From contig JALDNG010000020.1 in assembly GCA_024349245.1 (NCBI GenBank), positions 3,620,001 through 3,684,000 of the forward strand: a DNA stretch of 64,000 bases, written 5' to 3'. The DNA comes from Neodontobutis hainanensis (lineage: Eukaryota; Chordata; Actinopteri; Gobiiformes; Odontobutidae). Below the pieces are notes generated by a model that was given only the letters and a program-made list of their open reading frames with translations, was not told the origin of the DNA and searched no databases. Below, piece after piece: positions 24,701 through 36,400 of this stretch; positions within the stretch are counted from its first letter, which is position 1, and each line of letters starts with the position of its first letter. Made by a program: the position numbers and the translations under genes.

Positions 24701-27448
24701 CAGGTCTAAACCAGGTCTAAACCGGGTCTAAACCAGGTCTAAACCAGGACTAAACCAGGTCTAAACCAGGTCTAAACCAGGTCTAAACCAGGTCTAAACC
24801 AGGACTAAACCAGGACTAAACCAGGACTAAACCAGGTCTAAACCAGGTCTAAACCAGGTCTAAACCAGGTCTAAACCAGGTCTAACCCAGGTCTAACCCA
24901 GGTCTAAACCAGGTCTAAACCAGGTCTAAACCAGGTCTAAACCAGGTCTAAACCAGGACTAAACCAGGTCTAAACCAGGTCTAAACCAGGTCTAAACCAG
25001 GTCTAAATCAGGTCTAAACCAGGTCTAAACCAGGACTAAACCAGGACTAAACCAGGTCTAAACCAGGACTAAACCAGGTCTAAACCAGGTCTAAACCAGG
25101 TCTAAACCAGGACTAAACCAGGACTAAACCAGGTCTAAACCAGGTCTAAACCAGGACTAAACCAGGTCTAAACCAGGTCTAAACAGAATTGGATAAAGTA
25201 AGTAAAGTCACTAAAACATAAATAGTTTGTGTTTATTGTGCCACATTTGTGATTTATTTATAAAAAAAATGTTATGTGTGTCTTCTACTGAATATGTCAA
25301 CTTCTACTGAATACGTCAAACATGAACCTCTTTATAAAATGTCAAAGGTGTAGAATTAAGTTGCAGTTAAATGCAGGAGAAGCTCCCTCTGATATCACAG
25401 AACAAGAACAACAACCCTGTGTAATAATCCGCTGTCACTGCAGTGAGGACTTTAGAAACCTGCACTGAGCCTGTTGTTGATGTGTTGTGTTGCAGAAGAA
25501 CCCAGAGCGTGGGCCACGAGCCTCTGAGGAGACAGGGCTCGTCCACGACCATCCGCCCGCCTCAGCCTCTGTCGGTGCAGGCCATCAAACACATCTGGGT
25601 CCGCACCGCACTCTTCGAGAAGGTCCTGGACAAGATCATACAGTACATTGTCGACAACTCCAGGTGATTCCTGTCTTCTCCAGTCCACAGCAGTCAGGAC
25701 TTTTACACACGGAGTTAAGTCGAGCGACGGTTTTAGCACAAAGCCATTATACTTGATGTACAGGTCTTTACTAAAAAAATGAAAAACGTTTATTGAACTT
25801 TTTCCACATCTTTAAAGGGAACTGCACCCACAAAATCCACAGCATTCCCCTTAATTTAGGTGAAAAAAAATGATTAAAGCACAACACATGGACAATGTAA
25901 TTAGCTAAATACACCAGTGAGATTTAACTGTACAAGAGTCTTTCTTTTTACCGCAAACACTTTATAATAACTCTTAAGCATAAACACTATTAAGCATTAG
26001 TTAAGTGTTTGTAACAGCTTAGTTCATCCTTAAATCATAATTTACAAAGCGTTGTTTCAACATTACATTTTAAATGTTTGTCTTCTATAATTTTCACAAA
26101 TTAATGATATTTCAGGGTTTTTAAATAGTGTATTACTTAATGATTTGTTTATTACACATTTATTAATGCTTAAATATTGTTTTATTGTGAGTTTCACAAA
26201 ACACTAATACATTAGATTAATCCGAAGTTCAGATCTTACCTTGAACATTCATTTCTAAGTTTACTGTTCGACTGAGATCTCGTAATTATCTCTGCGTTCA
26301 TTAGCCGTGTTTAATCTGCTGCCCTTTTCTCTATTTTTTTATTCATTGACCTGTTTTGCTGTAAAATAAGACATATTTTGCAACAGAATAATTCATTTCC
26401 TGGTTTACTTTGTTGTTGATGTCAGTGCTGACCAATGAGAGCGCTCCTAGATGAGGTCCTAAGGTCCGTTCCTGTTACAATAAACTTTAGGAGATTATAC
26501 TGTCAAACTAAATGCAAGAGTTAAAAAAGAATTGGTAATCCCTGTTTAATCTATTTTTTTTCTGAATTAAACTTGGTAGAATAGATTTTTTTCTATAAAC
26601 CGTAATAAACTCACAGTTCTCCAGATCTGGCCTCAGCTGCATCTGACCAATAAACTCTGTTAAAACTCTTCTGTTTTTGTCTGGTGCCTTTGTTCAGTCG
26701 TCTGTGTCTGTCCACACTCAACACGTCAGACATAACGCCACTCAAAGGCTTTTTAAAACAACAATTTACATAGACTTCTGTAGGACCTGAGCAAAGCATT
26801 TTAGCATTTTCAGAAAAGCTCTGACTCTTTTAAAAATGAAGTCAGAGCAACATCTTAAAGATTCAGTAGGCGTCTGGTTTTCTGCCTCTTTTAAATGTAC
26901 TGAATTGTTTTTTTTGGTTTTTTAACCGAGAAAAACAGTTCAATGCCTAATAACAGAATGAAATAGGAAGACTCTGACATAATGATTCTCTGTTTTTTTG
27001 CAGTAAATACTACGAGAGGGAGGCTCTCATGCATGACTCGGTCTATGGGCCCATCTTGGCAGCTCTCCTGGGTGAGTACTGCTGAAGATACAAAACATTT
27101 ACATAAAATAGAATGATGTCAGCTTTTCCTCACAGACAAAACAAAAAAAAAGATTATTAACAGTTTAAGGATCATGTGGAGTGTTTTATAGCCATTTACT
27201 TTGCCTTTTGTTTCCAAGTCTTATGGAGATAGCACTATATTACTGTAGGTTATGTTAACAGAGCAGTGTATTGAATAGAGAGTCGTACTGTGTCGTCAGT
27301 GGGACCCTGTGCTCTGGAGTACACCAAGCTCAAGACGTCCGATCACTTCTGGACGGACCCCTCGGCGAACGAACTGGTTCAGCGTCATCGGATCCACGGA
27401 GCCCACAGGAGCCAGGACACCATCGCAGGACGCCGTCCCGCTCTGGGG
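18785..27448 (+). CDS. sgsm2: sgsm2 exons encoding the RUN domain
   Basis: Exons 18785-18953, 25496-25663, 27004-27071 and 27300-27448. The reading starts AIEACLGHLLKRRAAGFLR, typical of the second half of the SGSM RUN N-terminal helix block. It continues through AIKHIWVRTALFEKVLDKII and KYYEREALMHDSVYGPILAA and ends VGPCALEYTKLKTSDHFW. Acceptors are ctctctctctgtgcag, tgtgttgcag, tttttttgcag and gtcgtcag. The codon split across the first visible acceptor (two bases belong to this exon) proves that at least one coding exon lies upstream. The intron between the first two of these exons is 6.5 kb and carries the 11-bp minisatellite. Confidence 0.92.
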
Positions 27449-30400
27449 GTGAGTGCAGTCCGGAACTTTCTTAAGCAGTCTTAAGACTATTTTATAAAGA
27501 TCTTGGTTTTGTCATAGTCTCAGACGTACCTCCATGAGTCTGGACTATAAACCTTTTAAATAAAGTCTTGGAAAGTGCCCTGTAAGAGCTGTGGGAGGAA
27601 ACTGTCTCTGAAGCTGTGTGGGATGTTGTAGAAGTTGTTGTGAAAGTTATCTGTGAACTCCTCTTCTTTTTCTTCTTTTTTTATTCCAGATCCGAAAGAG
27701 GCAGTCGAGCGGCAGTATGTCCGAGGATAGGTTTGCGGCGTCGGCGAGGGAGTACGTGGAGTCTCTGCATCAAAACTCCAGAACGCACCTCCTCTACGGA
27801 AAAAACAACGTCCTGGTGCAACCGGTACAACGCTCTTTCGTCTTTTTTCAGCGTTTAAGTTTAGCTCCGAGTGCTGTGTGGAAGCAGCTCCAGAAACAGT
27901 GACGTCACTTGCCAATGACTTCAGACGAAAATAGACCTGAACAATAAACTGAAAAGAGCGCGTGGCTATCATTAACAAATCATTATGTGATATATCCAGA
28001 ATAGTCTTTAGAATCGTCTTTAAGGGTTTAAACCAGGACTTTTCCACTTAGATGCACCTCGTTTAGCTTTAAGCTCTGGTTGGATGATTATTCTGAGGAA
28101 AAGACTAAATGTTCTTCAGCGTTCAACACTTGCTAGATGGGATTATCTTGGTTTATTGTGTACAATTGTTTTGTTTTATCTGGTTTTACTTAATTGTACC
28201 CACTCTGTATTCATTCTTATCTCAGCTTGTATTTATTGCCAGTATAGTTTTCACTGCACTGCCTGTACAGAGGTAGTTTTAAATGTGCTACAGAAATCTG
28301 ATTTCACATAGAAGACCATAAAGTCATTGTGATACGAGTCATTTTTTACAATAATGATACATTTGTGATATATTGTGCAGCCCCAGTGCAAATAAAACAA
28401 AATGGTGCAGTAAGTTGAGCTGTGCAGTCCATTTCTGTCGATAGTATGTCCAGCTGAAATGAGTCGTGAAGAGGACCGGTCAGTGGAACGAGACAGCAGT
28501 GTGTCCCAGACGTGCTCCTCTGTTTGGTGAAGAAGCACAGTTTAAACAGTCATTATGAAGAAAGAAGCCTTTACCTTAAATTAGAATGTACTCTCACCAG
28601 TGTATCTCTAATAAACATCTACATTTCCATAGCCACCCAGAGGGAGATTATATAAAAGAGGCTCGTGTCCACAGAGTTCAAGGACCTGAGGAGGTCTGAG
28701 AGTGAACGACTCCGTGTGGTGTCAGTAGAGTCAGACAAACAGCCTGAACCAGAGAAAAGCAATCTGCTGCAGTTTGATCCTCGTGGACTCTCCCTGTGCT
28801 TCATGAATTATTCACTTTTATCGGCTTTTTACTTTTTAACAATAAAAGGAGCTAACACTGCGTTTAGAGTAAGAATAAATATCACTCAGAAATAAATTAT
28901 TATGTACTGTGTATTTAATCATGCAAACTTTACAGTTTAATTTAAGTGTGAATTTAGTTTTTTTTTGGTCTTGGCAGGCTTTAAATGTTTTCCAATAAAA
29001 TCCTTTAGATCTGTTTATGGACTGAATAAAAAGTAACAGTTTGGTAAAATGAAGAGAGGGTATGACTTTATAAACGGAACTTATTTTGAGAAGTTTGGCT
29101 TGTTTTGTTTTGATTTCTGTTTCATAAAGCAGGCCTATGATAATTCTATATCTAATAATCACCAAAAAACCTCTGAAGGAGTTTTAGCCCGGGTCTGGTT
29201 CTGGGTCTGGTTCTGGGTCTGGTTCTGGTTCAGACATGGTCCAGAGCAGGTTTAAGGTCAGGCCTAGACCTCTGTCTCTCTAATGTTTTATCAGATTAAT
29301 GGACATAACCAAAAAGAAAATAAATATTATATTTAGCTTTAACTGAAAATATGAGATTAACACAGTTTGTTTACATTTTTACTGATACAGTTCTTTATTA
29401 TTGGTCTTTTACAGGTTTACTTAAGCTATTGTTTCTGGAGAACCTTTTTAAATTGAAGACAAAATGAGTTTTTCTGTATTAAGAGCTATGATTCCAGTGT
29501 TTAAATCTGTGTTGTTGCTCCTCAGTTCACTTTGTGACTTTGGTAACACTTCTTTTCTGTCAGATGGAGGTGAAAGTGTTGAAGGGATGTTTGTGGAGAT
29601 GGCTGGTTCTTCACTCTAGTTTCCTTGAGGCTCGACTGAATCAGTGCTGGTCTTCAATGTTCTGCCGACGCACAACATTAACATGTTTTATTAAGTCTGA
29701 CTGTGTTTAAACTGGACTTCAGTCTTCTTCCACTCAGTTCTGTGAAGCTCATTCTTTCATTTTCCAACAGAAACAAAAGCAAAGTGTTATTCTGAAGCAA
29801 TTTTCCTGTAAATATAAAATTTTTTTACAAAATGCTCCTTTAGCTTTTTTCCTTAAGCTTTTTGTAACAATATACTTAAAGACATTTTAAAGAAGACTCA
29901 TATCAATAGCTTCCGGCATAAATACTGTATATTCTTATCTCTTTTCTCTAAACTTCAGATGTTAGTAAGTTCTGGTCTTTGAGGCGTCTTTGGGCGGAAA
30001 CACAAACTCGGGAGCCTCCTCACAGTTCGCCCACGCTGCAGAATATTCAAACTGATGGTTATTATTATCTCTCAGTGTGTCGCTCACAAACAGACTGTGT
30101 TTCTGATGAAAGCTGTCCTCCTGCTCCAGAGTCAAGGTCGGTTTGACTCTGGAGTCATAATGAGTCTGTATACCTGCCTCCCACAGTGTGCACCGCTCCG
30201 CCACAGCCCGGCCACAGTCACTGACTTTTACATCATCCTGTCAGTCACATGAGGCTGACGAGGAAACAGGACACTGGTGCTTTCTGTGATATTTCTTTCA
30301 TTAACATCCTGTGTCAATATGCTCCACTAGGAACACAGCTGTTTTTGTTTCTTCACAACTTCAATTTTACAAGGTGTTTACTTAAAGAGAAAAGGCTAAT

Positions 30401-33400
30401 TAAGACTAATAAAGCATGCTGGGTAAATACTGAAGCGGTGGCAGTTTAGCTCCTTCAGTAGGTGTTATCCTGGGATCCAGTGTCAGATTAATGTTAGTGT
30501 CAGGCCCAAGAGTTTTCCTGACTCACCATGTCAAAATAAAAGAGTTCCTGGACCCTGTTCCAACAGAAAGCGCCTCAAATTAAGTCCTGGACCAGATGAA
30601 TCGACCATTATACTCTTCTGAGCTCAGGACAAAGACTGGTCTCAAAGCTACAACAGTAATTTCTGACATGTCTGCTTATATCAACTTTATTTAAACTGTG
30701 TAATATTAGATTTGGACAGGTTTTACTCAGACTTTGGCCGGTTTTGAATGAACCTAAAGTGGTTTTGACTAGATTTGGATGAATTTAATGTGGTGTAGTT
30801 CAGACTTAAACCAGTTTTAATGGATTTAAAGTTGTTATAACTGTATTTGGATAAGATCTAAATGGTTTAATTTTATGCATAGCTGGTTTTAAATGGGTTT
30901 AAACAGTGTATTATTGAAATTTGAACAGGTTTAACACAAAAACAAACTTGTATCAAACAGAGAACACAATTCTTTGGTGTTTAAGAAGAATGGGAAGCAT
31001 AACTTGGTTTGCTTTGCATTCCCCTCAAGCTGCTGAGAGTATAAGCAGTTTTTTTTTCCACAGCACTCAAAGTACTCGCACTGGGACTTGCTTTGCTTTG
31101 GGGAAATTATAAACAAGAAAGCTTTACCAGATAACATTCTTTCCGCTTAATATTTCTGATTTTCCAGCTGCGTTTTTCTTTCCAGATAGATTTTTAGTGT
31201 TACTCAAGAATACAACTCTTTGTTTTTCTGCAGAAGAAGGACATGGAGGTGTTGAGGGGTTACCTGTCGCTGCATCAGGCCGGAGACAACCTGACGCTGA
31301 AGTGGACGCCCAATCAGCTCATCAACGGCACGTTAGGAGACTGTGACCTGGAGAAGAGGTAAACGCACACTTTTCCACACTCAGGTAAATAAAATAAAAT
31401 TTAAATAAGGAGACAGAAGACAGCGAAAACATCCGGAATTAGTTTTCAAGCTTGAAGACGTTTCATCTCTTTGTCCAGTTCTGTCTGTTCTGAGTTCAAC
31501 TGAGCTTAAATCTGACAAAGTCTCTTGGACACGTCTGTTTTCTTTAGTTTTTTTATGTTATTTTGTGACTAGAGTTGTGTTGATTTTGGAGTGGCATGAA
31601 CAAAATAGATTAATAAAAAACTAATAAAAAATATCTTTAGAGACCCAACTTTCTGAAATGGTTTAGCTTCATTTTCTCATTTTCCTTTGGGTCTTTTATG
31701 GTGTTTTTTATATTATTTGCCAAATTATTTTTCTTTTATTCCCATTTAATTCTGTTCATTTCTGTGATGTTTTTATTCCTTGTCAGTGTCCTTTTGTTGA
31801 TTCTTAGCACAGTGGCATTCATGTGAAATAAACCGAGTCAACTGCCGAGGACAACAAGAGTCCTCGGCAGCTTTCAAAAAAACGCCATAGATTCCATAAA
31901 AAACAAAAACAGATTATAACATTTGGGTGTTGGATTTTGCGATGGTAAATTCTATGTAATTGTCTGAAATGTGACATGAAATGAGTTTTTGAACTCATTT
32001 TTTGGGTTCAGTGCAGACTCTGTAGCAGCTGCTGCCGTCTGCGTGCAGCTGCAGGAGAGGAATGCATTAATGTTTTTTGCTCCAGTGAAAGTCTACATAA
32101 GCCTTTCTGGGCAGAGATTACATTCAGCATAAACCTAACTTACTACTTGGTTGCCAAAAGGGAAAAAAGTTCCTCTGGATCAAAGCATTTATTGGATTTA
32201 ATTTTGCCGGCAACAGATGAAGTCAGAAAACTAGGGCTAATACATGTATCGAAAGGACTAAACCTTTTTTATTTGATGTCTGTTTAGAAAAATGTAATGA
32301 CATAGAAAGTAAAAGTTCTGGGTCATTTTACTTTGGATGTTAATGGAACGCTTGTTTGATTTTACCATGTGCAGTAATCCTGTTTACCCCTCTGTCTTCT
32401 CTAGTATCTACTGGGACTATGCACTGACTGTTCCTCTGCGTCAGATCGTCTGTATCCACTGCCATCAGCGTCGTGAGTCTCCTAAACTCCACAGCTCTTG
32501 TCAGATCTGTGTCAGTCTCGTACTTTTATATGATGTACTTTTATCGTATGTAACGGCAGCGGACTGTGGCGGGACGCTGGTTCTGGTGAGTCAGGACGGG
32601 ATCCAGCGGCCTCCTCTTCACTTTCCTCCCGGGGGTCACCTCTTGGCCTTTTTGTCCTGCCTCGAGACGGGCCTCCTGCCTCGGGGTCAACTCGAACCGC
32701 CGCTGTGGCCTCAGAAAGGCAAGGTGTGTCCCACCACAAGAAACAAAAAAGGGTGTAAAATGCTTTTGTTCCCTCCTTAAGGTCAAATATTTTGGATAAA
32801 ATACTCAATACTTCGATCGAGCCTGAAGCAGATAATGCTATATAGCAGAGCAGCTGAAGTCGAAAGAGAGGAAGATTACTTCATATTTAATAACATTTTT
32901 ATTTATTTTTATTAACAAATTGTGGACCTGTTATTGTTGCATCAGCTTATATATTTTTTTCTCAGTATTTTAAAAATAAGTAATAAGTTTAAATCTTGAA
33001 CTTTCATTTTGAAATCTAGCCTTGAGTTAATTTTATAATAACCGCATTTTTTATTTTGGTTTTGTAGAATATATTTCACTTAACTCTGTGTGTTTCAGGG
33101 TAAAGTATTTCCCAAATTGAGGAAGAGGAGCAGTGCGGCCCGACTCATCGACCAGGACGGAAACGGAGAGGAAGAGACGGCGGCCGACTACGTCTTTCGA
33201 ATCGTTTACCCCGGTTACAGATACGAGGCCAGTAAGTAACACTTTCACTTCTGACTGTGAGTGCAAAAAACAAACTTCTATCTACTCCATGTAAGACTTA
33301 CATGTGTGCTTTTTCTCGAGAAAACTGAGAGGACGTGTTTGTTTCATTCTGTTACGCTGCTGTCTTCCTTCAAGTGCCTCATGAGAGTTACAACACTGGA

Positions 33401-36400
33401 CTTTAGAACTCAGGAATACACAAGTCGGAATATAAACTAGTACTTTTTTCTCTGGAGTTGAATCTTGTGATATGACCTCCATCAGGACAGAGGCAGGTTT
33501 AAGTGCATTAATCTACCTCCTCCTCTTCTTTGGGGTTTTTCTTCGAACAAACACCAGGCTTCCCTCTACTCATTCAGTGACACCAAAAGTGTCGTCCAAA
33601 CAATTAATAATGCACTCCCTCCGCTGGTTTTGTAGTAAAGACCGAGTGATTGAGACCAAGTCATGTCAGAGAGTCAGAGAGGATCAAGACCAAGACAAAT
33701 ACTACAGAGACCCAGTCAAGACCAAGACCATGGCCAGAATCGAGCCACATTCATGGTTTTCACATAAAGTCAAGCCCCCTAGAGGACCGTAGTGATCATC
33801 ACTGACCTCCAAGAGTCTGGACCTCGTCTGGGACCGGACTAACTCTGTCTCCTTCAAACACTGACCTCTGTGAGTCTGGACCTGGTCTAAGACTGGACTA
33901 ACTCTCCTTCACCAACTTGGACTTGGACTGTTTAGATTTCTTAACGGTTCCCTGGAATCTATTACAGCATGTCACTAAAAAAGCATTTCTTACCATACAC
34001 TGGTTCTGATCTGGACTTTGTCTAGACCTTTCTTGACTTTCTTGAGCCTTGATAGTTACAAGTCTTGTCTTGGTCTTGATTTCGGTCAGTGTGGTCTTGA
34101 CTAAAACACTACAAGAGATAAAAATCAGAAGCCAGCAGCTCATGGTGACGTCCACGTGTGTCCACTGGATGAGTAGAAACAGTGTCGTAACTCTCACAGT
34201 CTGTGGTCTCCTGAAGGCGTTTGAAGCCCCCGGGTCTAACTCTGTCTAACTGTGTCTAACTCTGTCGTCCCATTGGTGCGAGCAGTCACCATAAACTACC
34301 ACCACACCACGGGCAGCCGTGCGCCGTCGCTGGACGACGACGAGGAAGAGGAGGATAGGCTCCATGCAATGATCTCAATGATCTGCTCGCGGAACCTCAC
34401 AGACCCTAATGTCACGAAAGGTTTTTATCAGCATCGTACCACACCCTCCCCACAACCGTCCTGTCCCCTCCTGAGCCCCCCCTTTAGACTCCGCCTCCTT
34501 GTCCCTGTCCACGCCCCTGTCCCGTCCTGTCCCTCCAGCCCTGTCTGCTGCTGTGTGTGCCGCTGTAGACAAACTCAACAGTGTGGAGCATGGGTCGTGT
34601 GAGAATTTTTTTATTGGTCAGGTTTTTCCTCCCCTCGGCTTTATTTCCATCAGTGATGTACAGTTCTTAAAAGGTAGAGCTTAACATTATAGTGCAATTT
34701 TAATGGGTTTTTGTTGGATTTGAACAGGATTTAGGAGGATTTAAACAGGTTTATATGGATTGAAACAGGTGGAATTAAACACTCCCAGAGAATCCTCCCT
34801 CAAACCAAAATGAGAAAACACAAAACAACAAAGTTTTCTGAAATGAAGCTTTAGAGGAGAAAACACGAGGAAGGACTTTTATAATTAGAAAGTATTTTTT
34901 TATTTAAACGGGACTGTGCACAACAATAACCTGATACAAAATGTGATGGGAAATGTGTATTGTAGCAGTTATTTTCTGCAGAACCAAGGCCTTTTTTCTT
35001 CACACTTAAGATATTTCCTAATGACACTGGCTGTACGTTTGAGGTCACACACTTTGTAATTTGTCAACTGGTAAAAAAGAAACAGCTGGATATTACATTT
35101 GTAAAGCGTTCTTATTTTACAGCATTCCTTCAGACCGGCCTCAAAGTCTCGCAAATATAAAGTACATTCAGTCAAAGTACGTCATGATTCTAGCTGTCTT
35201 TGGTTTAGTGGCACAGTGTGAAATTTGAACTTTGACCCTGAGTCGAGTGTAGATCTCGAAGCTTGCCTTGACACTGTTGGGTTTCGTCTGAGAATCTCTT
35301 TAATAATTTGTTATCAGTTTCTTGTAAACCCTTTGTTTTTGTCATTTCTCACTTGCATTATGCTTGACCTTTTGCATGAAGGAAAATGCACTTATGTCTC
35401 ATTATTATTATTATTATTAATATTATTTCGAACGACAGCTGTGTGTTTTTGCATATTGTGATGGAAAATCCTTTTGATTTTTGATTTTCTCTATCTCTCT
35501 TCTCTCTCCTTCTTGTTCCTCCTCTCGTTCGTTCAGCCATTAACCGCGATGCTGTTCACTCTAATTCTTCACCGACTCTCTCCCCTCGCCCCCTGTCGCC
35601 CCCCTTTTGTCATTACGGTCCTGTGGGGTTCCGCAGTAGAAACATGGAGTCGTGAACGGGGCTTGCATTATAAACATTTAAACATCCAAGTGGCCCAAAT
35701 GTTGTTTTTTCTGTTTGTTTTTTACATTTTTGGGGGGATACAACTTCACATTTATGACAGGTCATCAGCTCCAACCTGAAGAATTAAGGTGAAGAGCATT
35801 TGTCATTCTGTTGGTTTCCTTCTCCCCTTCATTCCTCCTCCCTTTTGTGTGACCTTCTACCATTTTATTCTTTCAGTGTCTCTCTCTTGTCGTCTTGTCC
35901 TTCTGCACGGCTTCAGCTTCAGCCTCGTCCCTGTCCCATTTCTCGTTTTCATTTCCTCCACTCGGACTGGCTCTCTTGTTCTACTCTCTTCCCTCTGAAT
36001 GAACCGAAAACAGCATGGCTTCTTTCCTGCATCCTTTGCCTGTCTCCTTCTTCCCCCAAAACACCTTCCTAAACCTTCATCCCTTTTCCCCTGACTTTGG
36101 TTTCCTTTTGTTTCTCCAGCATCAACACAGTCTCCATCCATTTACTCATCTCTTAAAGGGATAGTTCAGTCTTTTAAATGTTGTTCTATGTGGTTTTATT
36201 AACAATTCTTATATTCCCTGCAGTATATTTCAGCAACAGTTTGGATATACAGAGAATAATACAGAATAATATCTGAGCCACTGAGGCACCCTGCATTTTA
36301 ATGTGAGCTAGTGAAGAGACAGGAACATAAACATAAATGAGTGGATAAAACTAGTGCATGAGAATTACATACCTGATAAAAATGCCTTTAAATTTATAAA

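Larger units (their letters stand above)
27825..31233. other. sgsm2 intron holding the antisense exon candidate
   Basis: Besides 29962-30237 (minus), a plus-strand stretch 28665-28790 has a mildly coding look after a TATA-like tatataaaag at 28650. It lacks clear splice sites. The remainder is AT-rich. Confidence 0.5.
31359..34285. other. sgsm2 introns around exons 32405, 32560 and 33099
   Basis: A short repeat fragment at 31446 and degenerate 'agaccaagacc' sequence around the inverted family A copies (33640-34110). Otherwise nothing was recognised in these introns. Confidence 0.5.

Noticed and set aside
23529..25184. Possible interstitial telomeric repeat (units contain GGTTTAG on the reverse strand)
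   Set aside because: The vertebrate telomere repeat is TTAGGG; the 11-bp unit does not contain it and its period differs.
27556..28047. Minus-strand 163-codon frame overlapping sgsm2 exon 27690-27824
   Set aside because: It runs across a well-supported plus-strand exon and its flanks; the peptide includes low-complexity Glu/Lys from a T-rich tract.
28665..28790. Plus-strand stretch with coding-like codons after a TATA-like tatataaaag
   Set aside because: No convincing splice sites, no recognised family, and the frame soon enters AT-rich intron sequence. Kept only as a remark.
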